Part shown: positions 11,969 through 22,748 of the stretch, one piece after another
Layout of the letters: each line of letters opens with the position of its first letter
Numbering within the stretch: position 1 is the stretch's first letter
Source: Phellopilus nigrolimitatus
Taxonomy: Eukaryota; Basidiomycota; Agaricomycetes; Hymenochaetales; Hymenochaetaceae
Direction: 5' to 3'
DNA: 64,000 bases
Assembly (NCBI GenBank): GCA_021029095.1
Contig: JAJOHG010000002.1
Coordinates: forward strand, 62,001-126,000
Made by a program: the position numbers and the translations under genes
Notes under the pieces: model-generated
Told to the model about the DNA's origin: nothing
Database searches by the model: none
What the model saw: the letters and a program-made list of their open reading frames with translations, nothing else

Positions 11969-12980
11969 AAAGGCGACTTTTCATCGTACCGTCTATAGCC
12001 TATGGCTTGTCATGTATTGTCGTAGATAATCAGGTTCCTGATACGGGCCGGTCCCTTTCTAACTATCTTTGGCTGGACGAGATTTGTTGACTCAAGTATG
12101 TATAGCAACCTTCAGTGAAGATTTTCGCAGTGTGCGATTGGTAGTGACTGATGGAGGCAATATGTAAAATATACTGTTTCTTTTACGTAATTTTTATTGA
12201 CTTCAGTAATCTGCGTTATGTAGTTCGCGTATCTACCGTTCACGAATGATCGACGAACATTGCTACCCAAAAGAGGATTCAAAGAGTGCCACCAACATTG
12301 ACGACGTTGTTCACTTTTTACTTCTACTCACCACTTCGACCGAAATTTCTGCCAACTACTAGTCACTCTCTAAACCCTTATGGTCTTTCATCCCATTTAA
12401 TAACTTCCCTAGAGCTGCTAAAATTTGTTCATTCGGCATTATATCTTTTCGATTTTCGTGTTTTTAGGGCCTTGTTTTTGGTTATACCGACTTGAAATCC
12501 GACTTCAATCCCGGTGGCATACTACTCTTTCTTGGTCGATATTACTCTGCAACTCAGGACGCATCCGCAGAAACCGCATGCCGCCGATTCAATCGACAGA
12601 AAGCTTGAGTACAAGCTCAATTAGCTTTTGCTCGGTCTCATGCACACCACAAGTTGTTCTGGGTTGTGTCCTTCCCTTTCTCATAGTCGCCTTTTCGATA
12701 CCCGTCATGATCATCAAACGACATCTGGACTACAAATTATCTACTAGATGTACTCGTCCCCAAGCTGTCACTCCGCGTGTTTTAGCGACGCCCAGGCTTC
12801 CTCTCACCTCGGTCTACGTCGCGCGGGTGGACTATTTTTTGCCCGCGATCGATACTACAGTTACTCTGCCAGTGGCCTGAAAACGACCCTCCCGACATTC
12901 CCCTCCCGAGACCCGGACCTCAAGAGAATCATAGCTCTCCTTTTGCGAAATCTTTAGGCCTTGCCAAGAAAGTCGTACCC
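11969..12980. other. Intergenic region and likely 5' part of the next gene
   Basis: The first few hundred bases are the 3' flank of the membrane-protein gene (AT-rich to about 12,240). The frame of the next gene stays open well upstream of its ATG at 12981 (visible residues include ENHSSPFAKSLGLAKK), so its true start may lie in this interval, perhaps in an exon beginning near 12,580 (MPPIQSTESLSTSSIS). I could not settle the splice pattern. Confidence 0.4.
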
Positions 12981-14585
12981 ATGGTTTCTCTACCGTCTTT
13001 GCCGTCCCTATCGTCTGTACTTTGTGAATTCGTAGCCTACGCAGACGTCATCGAACCAGAATCTTTGGGCGAAGCTAGATCTTCTTCCACGTGTCTTCTG
13101 GAGTCGGTCTTCTCGTCAATGGACGTCAACGCTCTTTCGATCTCAAGTTTGCCATTGCTTGTTCAACCTCAAAATCAAGATTTAGCAGTTATACTCCCCG
13201 ATCCATTGTCACCAAAGGAGCCGAGCATGATTCATTCTGACTCTGACGATGCAGAAGTATCAGATTCTATTGGAGAGCATGTCGGAGGCACAAATGAAAC
13301 TGAAGGCAACAATGCGACACTGGATATCACCGCAGCAAAACTATATTCTATCACTGAAGAACAGGATGACAACATTGATTACTTCGGTAGCATGGATATA
13401 GATTCTCTATCTCTCTCCAACACAAGCGCAGACGACATCGTAGAAGAGATTAGCACATCCCAGCTGATCCAGACCACGAGCCATTGGTCTCTTTTTATCG
13501 ATTCGTTCTCAACACTCGGTTCTATGTTGGCTGTCCGTCTCGGGGAGTTTCCACCCGTCCCAACTTTTTTACCTTCGCGCATGGCTATCGGGCAGGACGT
13601 TCTAGCCATTGTACACCGTCAATCTGAATCCTCTATACAGCTGAGCCTTTCGCGGTCAGTATCCGCACCTGCGTCTTTGAACATACTGGAAATGCGATTG
13701 GAGGACTTCCTCTTACAGGGGAAGTCATCTAGGCCGTGTTTATTGAAATGGCCCAGTTTCTCTGACCCCGGGGAGTTATGGGACGAGGAAGATGACCTTC
13801 TGTTTTCTGAATACGTGCCTCAGAATCCTATTGATCTTTCCAGAAAATGTCGTCATACGTGGACTGCTGGTGTGGACTATGAGCGCGTTGAAAAGGGGGA
13901 ACTCTGGGATGCTGAAGACGATCGCCGAATTTCTTCAATGGGCGAGTTTGAGGCTCTTTCGACATTGGTTTCGCTTTCTGCTATTAGTCTGGCAATGGAA
14001 AACGACCGCAGTATGGGTCTATCTAGTCTAGTCTCTGGCGAAGATAACTCACTTGAAAGAGATTCATGCCGAGACGCGGCGTTAAGTTTCGGGGTTCAGG
14101 AGCAAGATGGAAGCCACGCAGAATGTGACTGCTTCGACGACTCTGGATTTGCAGAAGAAGCTTCATTCAACGACTCAGAAACAGTGTCCGCTGGCGACTC
14201 GGAGCGCGAAGTCGACTTGGTATGGTACAATGAGGTATGCGTCAATTTTCAGGTATTGATATCGCAAGACTCACCCGCTTGACAGGAGTTCACGCAGACG
14301 CCGAATTTCTGGTCATTGCCCTCCTCGTCCCTGCAACTGTCGGCGTTCGAGAATCTTGCCATCAAATCCAGGCCCTGCTCATCCGGAAGCACGCGGAGCA
14401 GTCTCATGTCGCTTGCAAGTCTCCTCGACATCGACATACAAATAGTGGATCCCATACACGCACCCGAGGATCTCGCAGCAAAAACATTCGTTGCCGTTGA
14501 CATGGAGCTCGAGCCCGACCACTCCTACTCGTCGCACATTTTCGCAGTCTATCACCCGCTCATCCGACAAGGGTGCGCGTATTGA
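12981..14585 (+). CDS. Acidic, serine-rich protein of unknown function
   Basis: The two exons 12981-14234 and 14286-14585 are joined by a 51-nt GT..AG intron and sum to 1554 nt (517 aa from this ATG). The reading frame continues upstream, so an N-terminal extension is likely. The protein is rich in Ser, Asp, Glu and Leu with no membrane segment or zinc motif. A short motif is repeated: GELWDEEDD (about residue 263) and GELWDAEDD (about residue 305), each followed by a segment with hydrophobic and Ser residues. Other recognisable pieces are MDIDSLSLSNTSADD and, in exon 2, SLMSLASLLDIDIQ. It looks like an intrinsically disordered regulatory protein. I do not recognise the family, and the duplicated GELWD motif is the only internal landmark. 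Confidence 0.75.
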
Positions 14586-15222
14586 AGTCGGCTCGCAGGA
14601 CACCGGAGTTTGGGCGGGATCTAGTAGGGAAGGGGCATAGCTCGGCGCGTTGGGTGCACCGGATTCAGTGCTCGCGGGAAGCTAGCTGCCACGTCGATCA
14701 CGACGCCACTGCCAATGTCAATCACTTTCATTCATCTCAGACTCCTTTTCAAACATTTCAAACAGAACTAGTTTTTGAACTGTTGTACACTTGTTGACTT
14801 CGGATTTTGTCTTTCTCCACCACTACTACTGCACAGATACATATGCTTGAATAAGATTACATCTATGACTTCTCTGTCGAATAAAAGCGTCAACCCGACT
14901 GGCGCACCAGACAGCAACGGCGTACACAACCCATCTCGTAGAGATACCAAGCGCACGGAGAAGTGTCATTGGACACACCGCCCATTCCCCGGCAACTTTT
15001 CGTGAAGGGTCCGACAACGACGGCCCGACGAAAGAGACATCGGTTGTGCAAGCGGACAGCTCGGGATTCGTCAACTTGGCGTATGCGACGTGAAGTTGTT
15101 TTACCTCGATAAGAGGCGCATCACATCGTATCGCGATCATCGGCTCCCAGTCAGCGCCAAATTACAGTTCAGCAAACTGCTCGCGGCAAGACGTACGTGC
15201 CACCGTGGGGAACAATAACAGG
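14586..15222. other. Intergenic region between convergent genes
   Basis: This 640-bp stretch lies between the stops of the acidic Ser-rich gene and the phosphatase gene, which converge. The short open frames here have no family features. I see nothing else in it. Confidence 0.45.
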
Positions 15223-16601
15223 TTATAAGAAATACTCCGGTAGCTGTTTATAAAAACATTCCTTTAAAAAGAATAAATTACATAGATAGCAAAAATAAGT
15301 ACCTTATTGCCGCCATTCTGTAGCTGTTGCTGATTCGGACCGTCCCTTTCGTTCTCCGGTGCGGCTTCGAAAACGTTAAAATGCATACCGCCACCAGGAC
15401 CGACTTCCAAAATGCTCGCGGAGTTCCCGCACCGATAACAGTAATTAGGCGCAGACCACACTGTCGACAGGTGATTGTCGAACAGCACACTAAAGCCTTC
15501 CATGCATAGTTGATGTGCGCGTAAGATATGCGACATGTTGTTGATGTTCAAGAACTTGCGAACGACACCTGAACCAAAAGTGTAACCAGCCCCACTGAAA
15601 GTGAAGATAAGTAGCCCAGAAAATAACAATAATTACTATAAAACTGACCGGGGAGAAATCGCAAAATCTTCCTTGTCTGGATCTGGGTCCGACCACACTA
15701 AATCAGCCATGGGGCCTTCGTGCGGAATTTCTAGAATTTAAGTATGTGAATTATGAGCAAAGTTGGAGGAGATTTGTTAGAATATACCTCTGAACCTATC
15801 TACAACTTTGATCTGGTCTATCGAATGGATTGACGGTGATAGTCCTAAGTTCCAACGATGCTATGGTCAGAAAACGGTTTGTTTAGTCTAGAGGCCGCCG
15901 TACCACCATGTACGCAAAATATTTGGTTGTCAATGACAACAGACAATGTCAAGAAGTCAAACATATCCGTGAAGTATGTCCAGACATGCGCCGAGCCGTA
16001 TTTGCGGACGCACTCGGTGTAGAATCCATACGTCTGAACGCACGTGGCATGCGAGTTAGAGCGGGTGGTTTTAAAAGGAAAAAAAAAGGAGAAACGATGA
16101 GCTTACCTGGGTGACAGCTCTTGACTCATGGTTCCCTCGAATCAGCTGTACCCTATCTGGGTATCGCAGCTTGAGGCACGTAAGGAGCGAAATGGTTTCA
16201 ACACTGAAAAGACCGCGATCTACATAGTCGCCTATAAAACAGCTGTAGATGAGCTCTTTTTGCGGTGAATCAGACAGGTCTGCGTCGGCACATACCAAGG
16301 AATAGGTAGTTCGTGTGAGGAGCGTAACCGCCTATTCGGAATATTTCGACAAGGTCATAAAATTGACTGAGTCACACACGTTAGCACAGTAAGCGCTTAC
16401 AGCTAGTAAGTTGCCCGTCCCAGCATAAGCTTACCCATGTATGTCGCCGACGACGGTAACAGGAGCGCTGACGTGCACAACATTTGACTCGCGCATCAAG
16501 ACCTCCTTCGTCTTCTCGCAGATTTCGCGCAACAGTGCTTCATGGAGAAGCTGTTTGCGCAACAGCTGCTCTATGCATGCATCTAGGTTGAAAGGGGCCA
16601 T
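15223..16601 (-). CDS. PPG1: PP2A-like Ser/Thr protein phosphatase catalytic subunit, PPG1 type
   Basis: This is a metallophosphatase of the PPP family that removes phosphate from Ser/Thr residues using a two-metal centre. The start is [19 protein letters not shown] at 16601; exon 1 is 16601-16435 and the gene is broken by many short introns. All signature motifs are present in order: VVGDIHG, GDYVDRG, RGNHE, FCVHGG, SPRGAGYTFG, RAHQL and [12 protein letters not shown]. The last coding exon is only 21 nt (15243-15223) and encodes LPEYFL followed by TAA. This preserves the C-terminal YFL tail that PP2A-type enzymes use for carboxyl methylation and subunit exchange. The EAAPENE segment and the N-terminal region fit yeast Ppg1 better than PP2A itself, and PP4/PP6 are the alternatives. 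The gene appears intact. Confidence 0.92.
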
Positions 16602-19362
16602 GCTGGTCGTTAATGTCGTGCAGCGGGAGGAAGCAAGGAACCAATTGTGTCCTTCGGCGAAAAAGCGCTCCTTTTCTGGAATTTCCTCGTGAAGCGAATA
16701 TGATTACGTATTCGTGATCTGCTCAAGTAGGAACTGAAGATTGACGATGCCTACGAGAGGACCTCGACTATGTTATTTAGCCATCTAAGTCCCACCGTTT
16801 GACGTACGATAAAGGAGAAGATGGGGATAGGGATGGAATATAAATGTCCCTTCTGCCTTTGTATATGAGTTGTGGCGCTGGATGACACGAAGGCGAAATG
16901 CGCAGAAGTTGCGGTGTGTTCTATGGCTGTGCGGGATTATCATCAGCGTTGAGAAGAGCTTGTAAAGTGTATACTGTATATAGGTTCAATTGTAGTTCTA
17001 ATTTCTCCGGCTTTAAAGGAAGTTGACCCGGTGGTGGACGTACATGATCCAAATCTACGTACTCATTATTTATAAAAATGTCGATCGACACATATGTAGT
17101 TGCCGTAGGAAGAGCAGCCTAGATCTTAGCGCTCGGCTTTCTGCGAAAGGCCCACACGAAGAAGCAGAGACCAGGAGGCACCCACAAAGCACTGACAGCG
17201 AAATAAGCTACTGAGAAGAGATCCGGGACCCGATTTTGTATCCATAAGCCAAAAACTCACTATCTACGCGTCGATAGCTTTAAGCCATGCTACTCTTGGT
17301 TTTGGATCTAACCATGAAAGGTATGCAGAATCTCCGTCGATACTGGCGGCCAATAGGGATACCGGCGTAGTCCGCCACGAGGCGTTAAAACTATAGGCCT
17401 GTCTGACATTCAGCTCGAGGCGCTTTGATCGGTCTTGAAGCATCGCCAACCGGCGACAAAGGCGAACGATGAAGCGCCAAACAGTCCGCGATCAGCTGCA
17501 CAAAATAGGGCGCGACCGATCGCGTTGAAGGTAGTCGGTGGCTGTCACTTTATGTCCGAGGATTAATTAAAGGTCCGGTGGGCTGCGAAAGACAAGGCAT
17601 ATATGGCAGTAAACGTACCGCGGCGAAGTGAGCCTTGATGCGCACACGAATATTATTTCAGCTTAGGGCCCACATACGTCTGGACATGGGCTTTGGCAAG
17701 CACATTACTTTTACAAGAGCGGCGAGTCAGAGGTATATGAGTTCCTAGAAATGGAAATCGTACATTTCAGTTGAGGCGGCACAGACTTATTCTTTGACGC
17801 CTCGATCGCGATGAACGGCTGGTTGTAGCGAATGCCTGAATTAGATAGAAAAAGGCTTAGTTGAGGACAAAATTCGGCGGTACATTTCACGAGTAGCGCA
17901 TCGTTTTCTCGTTCTGTGAATTTTTTCTTTTCAATTTTTTTGTGATTAAAAAGATAAATCCTAAACAGACGGATCACCTCAATGACAGAACATGACGAGC
18001 CCGATCACAGCTTTGATCACCTAGAAGGACGAAGATATCTGAAAAGTTGACACTATATGTCGACAGCATCACTAATAAACGCTGGAATACAATTACTAGA
18101 CAAGAAACATATGATTGCGTTGACTCATAGCGGCATTTTGTGTTGACGCTGAGAGATTAGCTTATGACATACAGAATATGAGGTTGATGCAGCGATCCAA
18201 GGCTTTCGATCGTGGATTTACTTGTAAAGAATTTTGAGAAATGCGGTCACTACTTGCAGAACAATGTGATGATAAATCCTTTGCTTGGGAAGACATCTCA
18301 GTGACGCGGAAGTCGAAAAGGCAGGAAACTCAACTTATGAAATCAACCCTTTTTTCTAATACTTCACAAAGCACTTGCACTTTGCGATGCACATCTGCAC
18401 ATGTGCGATCTGATGCTTAGCGCCTGAGAGAAAAAGACAACGAGTACCCAAAACAGAGGAAAGAAAAACAGCAAGTCGAAGGGGAGAATCAGAGGTCTTC
18501 CTGGCCACGACAGTGCAGTGTTTCAGACATATTTACTGACTTGTGAAGGCGGCAGAATTTGGCAAGATTAGCATAGTGAGCGCGAAACGCGGGTTGTCAC
18601 GCATGTTTGCGGAAGTCCGGAGGAATGGAACATAAGCACCGCGCGACCGACGAAAAAGGCAGCGACACGTCGAAAAGCTGCGCGTCCCTTGTCTCAGACT
18701 TCTGTCAGGACCTTCGAGGGTTGTTCGCCGGAGGACTTGTAGACAAGAACAAATTAAATTTACTGCCAGAATCACGGCAGATATCAGCGCGGTGTTCGAT
18801 GTCTACAGCTGGTCATGATGCGGAACCCGATTGTGGTTGGCCGAGACGCCACAGCCACGCGCACTCAGGCGACAGACTGGGACATACATTCAACTGGCAC
18901 GGGGACTTTGCTTGTTGACTCTAACCTCCTCTGTCTGTTCGATCTGCCACGGTAATCACAGGCACCTTACATTCAGGTTCGCTGCTCAGACAGCCGGCGA
19001 TTGGCGCCTTCTTTTCAGAATCGGGCTCCCGCCAAAATTCTCGAATCTTTCTTTCGTCTACATCATCTCTGGTCTCTCATTACGCTTGTCCATCTCGCTT
19101 GTCTACTCTGGGATGAGTGTGTCTATGCCACGCCAATGCGATGCTAATGCCACGCCGCGGACCTATTCATTCTGCAAGTTATCATTCGAAGTCGCCAAAT
19201 CTCTCTTCGCTTCATCCCGAAATTTCTATGCAGCGGGAATCATGGACTCCGCATATAAAATCTCGTCTTCAGGTCGCGTTCTCAATCAACACTCTCCGCC
19301 CTCATTTAATCTGTCCAGCCGTTTTCGACTTTCCAAGCGGACCCGCTTCCTGATCGCCCGTC
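16602..19362. other. Gene-poor region, 2.8 kb
   Basis: This interval lies between the divergent phosphatase and C2H2 genes. It probably contains the long promoter and 5' UTR of the C2H2 gene. A 186-codon open frame at 18831-19391 overlaps that gene's start and has no protein-like features. One exon-like piece on the minus strand (17119-17210) is listed separately. No repeat or RNA gene was recognised. Confidence 0.4.
17119..17210 (-). CDS. Possible last exon of a small membrane protein
   Basis: On the minus strand an acceptor (CTTCTCAG, 17211) precedes an open stretch ending at TAG (17119-17121). It encodes a hydrophobic helix AYFAVSALWVPPGLCFFVWA followed by a basic tail, FRRKPSAKI. About 600 nt upstream another exon-like piece (near 17837-17768, acceptor TAATTCAG) contains AFATTSRSSRSRRQR, which resembles a mitochondrial targeting sequence. 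Together they would fit a small mitochondrial inner-membrane protein, but I could not connect them into one reading frame. It is therefore speculative and could be chance or a decayed gene. Confidence 0.3.
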
Positions 19363-20085
19363 ATGAGCAGCCACCCGACATACACAATTAGTGGACAAAC
19401 CTCTCAGCGACATCCTTCGAACCATTCGTCCACTCCCAGACAGACATCGTACTCCTCGACGCCTGCCGCACAGGCATATCATGTTTCTCAACCCAGCATG
19501 CCTCAATCGTACGGCTATTACACGCAGCCGAACTACGAGCAGAACACACAGCTCCAGCAGGCTGCTCCACTCGGAGGTGTGTGTCTTTTGTCTTCGCACT
19601 AGCTCATCATTCCATTTACTCATTTTGTACTAGCCGCATCCTTGCACCCTCTTCCCTTCCAGGCGTACCCTGCTCATTCCGGCAAAGTGAACGTCGCTCA
19701 GATACCACAAAGTTATCCTCCCGTTCAGCAGCAGGCATATGGTTACAATGCCTCTGCATACCCTCCGCCGCCGTCGCACTCGCATGCGCATCTTCCCCTG
19801 CAGGGACACAGTCTTCCGTCGGAATATCAGCGTCACAGCTCTTCGTCGACCATACCTTCTTCGCCGACGCCTTCGTCGCAGTCATCGTCATCCACCGACC
19901 GCTTTCCTTGTCCTCACTGCGATAAATCATTCACACGCAACTTCGATCGTAAACGACACATGGAAATCCATGTCCCAGGAAGCTCAGGAAGCAACCGTTG
20001 TCGATACTGTGTTAAGGATTACAGCCGCCCTGATTCTCTGAAAAGACACCTCGACAACGGGTGCGAGAAGAAACCCCGTTCATAA
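19363..20085 (+). CDS. C2H2 zinc-finger protein, putative transcription factor
   Basis: The exons 19363-19576 and 19634-20085 are joined by a 57-nt intron and sum to 666 nt (221 aa). The N-terminal 150 residues are low-complexity, rich in Ser, Pro, Gln, His and Tyr, as in many fungal activators. The C-terminus has one canonical finger, CPHCDKSFTRNFDRKRHMEI followed by H (C-x2-C-x12-H-x3-H). A second, CRYCVKDYSRPDSLKRH, closes with a Cys four residues later instead of His (C2HC type). The protein ends soon after, in EKKPRS. Two fingers at the extreme C-terminus suggest DNA binding; targets are unknown. It has a large upstream non-coding region (over 2 kb), consistent with a regulated gene. Confidence 0.88.
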
Positions 20086-20377
20086 ACGCGTCGAATTCGG
20101 GGCGCATTTGTAAAACTCATATTTATTGCTTCCCTGTGTTTGCTCTCTTCTTGCACGGTCCGTTGTGTTTTCTATTCGTTGAATCTACTTAATCCTTTAT
20201 AGTCCACACCCTCGTCTTACTCGTTTCGACGTCCATGCATTTTAAGACTGTTATAACGCTTATTTAATTTATGGATACTCCGCATGCGCTCGTCAGATAC
20301 TTCTCTTATTCCCTTCACCTTTCTGCATACGCGGCCACATAACTCATTGCCCGCACTAGTCCGACTGATAGTATTAT

Positions 20378-20835
20378 TTATTTAATCCGGTTAACCACTT
20401 CTTCTATGACACTATTGATGAGGCCCGTACTGCGACATACGGGGTCTGATGAATCGGTCGTTTGACAGTGAATCATATCCCAGCGACCTGGCACACCCAT
20501 CTTCTTTAGAAATCTACCTTTGTATGTATCTCCCCCCCACCCCTTTTTTCGCTGACTCACAAGCACCCAAATCCGGTTGACAAGGACGGAGATGGACGAC
20601 TCTTCAATGCATGTTTCGATTGAGTCGTAAATTTTACGCACATGTGAGATCTAGGTCATGGAAGGACATCCACGATGTCGAAACTCACGTAGGCTGATGG
20701 CAAAGAAGGTTTCTCTTCATCGAAACACAAATCCTTAGGCTGAATTTCAGTTCCCGGAGCCAAATGTGGCTTAGCGGAATTATGACCTTCAGCAAGCCGA
20801 GGAGCATTGAATTGCCGCTATTCATGCTTTGTTGC
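20378..20835 (-). pseudogene. Possible gene or gene remnant, unknown family
   Basis: Three minus-strand pieces are open and separated by good splice signals. The first, about 20835-20690, contains EIQPKDLCFDEEKP and ends SLPSAY before GTGAGT. The second, about 20650-20575, contains VRKIYDSIETCIEESSISVL and ends before GTGAGTC. The third ends at TAA 20378-20380 with MGVPGRWDMIHC and LINSVIEEVVNRIK. They look like the 3' half of a coding gene, but upstream of about 20,835 the frame meets a stop and no 5' exons or start are obvious. It may be a partial or decayed gene, or an intact gene whose early exons I could not find. The family is not recognised. Confidence 0.35.
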
Positions 20836-21310
20836 TGACTGAATCTGTCCGTTCATAATATTCGGCGCTACTTCTCAGCTCTTCTAGTGTTTGTGGAACA
20901 CTAACAGGACCATAGTAAGTAGTCGAGTCTCGGGCTTAGATTACAGAAATAAGACTGAGCTCGTGTGCTACAATATCGATCGAAGAGTCTCGCACTACTT
21001 GAAGTTACGCCTCCTAAACCTTCCGAGCTAGACTTACCAGCAGGCTTCGATCTAGTTCAATCTGAGTTGGCAGTGAAGATATTTAAGTTTCGCGCTTGGA
21101 CTACGAGCGGAATGTTGCAGGATACGATCACTGGCACGACGACCATATTAGTGAAGACCCGTTTCCGCATCTATTCTTTGCTCAACACCTATTCTCTAGT
21201 GACCTATTTTCCAGATTCCAGCCTCCGGGCACAAGCCGAACATACAGACATGATGTGAACCACCGATCCATCACGGGCTAGGGCATTGTGTCCTTTTTTG
21301 CTACGTATAC

Positions 21311-21351
21311 GATCCTCACACAGTACCCAGGCTGGGTACTGTGTGGGGATC
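21311..21351. repeat. Inverted repeat (hairpin), 19-bp arms
   Basis: The left arm gatcctcacacagtaccca (21311-21329) is mirrored by tgggtactgtgtggggatc (21333-21351) across a 3-nt loop, with a single mismatch. It lies in non-coding sequence. It could form a stem-loop in RNA or a cruciform, or be the footprint of a mobile element, and no gene is tied to it. Confidence 0.75.
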
Positions 21352-22748
21352 TTATAAGTAGCCCCAGCATCACGAGAGTGCGAGCTATACAGTTTCAAAT
21401 ACCAAAAGAAAAAGGACTGCACTAGTGGACTCGGCATGATGACTTCCGGCGTTCCATACTGTCAGACCAGAAGAAAGACATTTTTTTCAGCATGCACAAA
21501 AAACCGGGGCTAAGTTCCTGCTTGTCTGTCTTTGTTCAAGTCTTCTCACGTCCCCATGAAAGATTTTCTTGTTAGACTCGGAAGAGCCGAACCCTTCAAA
21601 TCTCAACCAGACAACCGCGCAAAATAGTACTTCGTTGTCTCATATATCAATCTGGATGACTGTTTTTGTAAAAGCTATGTACTATCCGGGTTTCGTCAAG
21701 CTACACCCAAGTCTAAGTTTGTCTTTGTCCTTTAAAACAAGGAAGTCTGCATGGAAGGGTGTCTCAAAGCCGGAAAGAATATCAACAAGCCTGCTGCCTG
21801 TCATAATGTCGCCACTCAGGCGCCACGAATGCGCTGTTAAAGGTCTTCTTATCAAAGCCGCGCTCCGACAAGTTGGCTCGGCGGGCAGCTGGTATTTGGC
21901 AGGGCACTGACCATTGACAAATTGTTGAAGGAACCTGGTCTTATCGAGTTGATACAAAAGTTTGCATATTTTCTGAAACTGTTTCAGCCGATTCGAACGG
22001 ACATCTCGGGTTTGGCAGTCTGTCGACTGTCAAGGAGGGTGTTTATGTCTCCATCTTGCATTTAGGGAAGTAAAGGGTCCGGGAGGTCGATCAACACGTG
22101 GAACAGACGTTTAGACACTAATCGAAGATTATCCGATTGGCGGTAAAGACGAAGAAGAAGCTTTATATTGCCGAAAAGTGATGTTCCCGTTCCAACAATT
22201 TTGGGCGGGACATCGTGAAAGCCAAAACGAAGAAAGTGGGGAGGGGTGTGGTTAATTTATCTCTCTTCACTGAGTATTTCGATCCAGATACCCCAGAACA
22301 AACCATATCAACCCTGAGAGCTCGACAGTAACAGTAATCAACCTTATGACTTCTGAGTTTTCACGTATCATAGTGTTTCACTGTCTCTTCAACGAATAAA
22401 TATCATCTTGTGCTTGTGACAGCACCCAGTAATTGAAACTGATCCGTTCTTTCTAAACTTTGTGACAGACTGCAGCCGACTAATTATAAGGATAATGGGA
22501 AATAAAAAATAATCACGGCTGTCCTTCCTTGGAAGACGTCGGAAGTTATATTTGGGGAAGGCTCGGTTCTGGGAAGCTTTGAACTTTTCTCGAGCATTTC
22601 TGAATGACGAAGTGGCGCTGCCGATCTAGATTTAGAACACCGCCGATAAGCGAACGTGTTCATGATTATCTCACGATGCGCCTTCAATTCATCAGCCACG
22701 TTCTAGCTCTCAACAGACCGACTAGTTTTGCCCATCTTGCAAAACCCT

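Larger units (their letters stand above)
20086..22748. other. Gene-poor region, 2.7 kb
   Basis: This region follows the C2H2 gene and precedes the RUS-family gene. It contains a possible minus-strand gene or remnant (20378-20835) and a strong hairpin (21311-21351), both listed separately. A 71-codon frame on the minus strand (22484-22699) starts 50 bp from the RUS gene start but lacks family features. The rest shows nothing I can support. Confidence 0.4.

Noticed and set aside
18831..19391. 186-codon open frame before the C2H2 gene
   Set aside because: It overlaps the C2H2 start in another frame, has no motif and most likely lies in the 5' leader.
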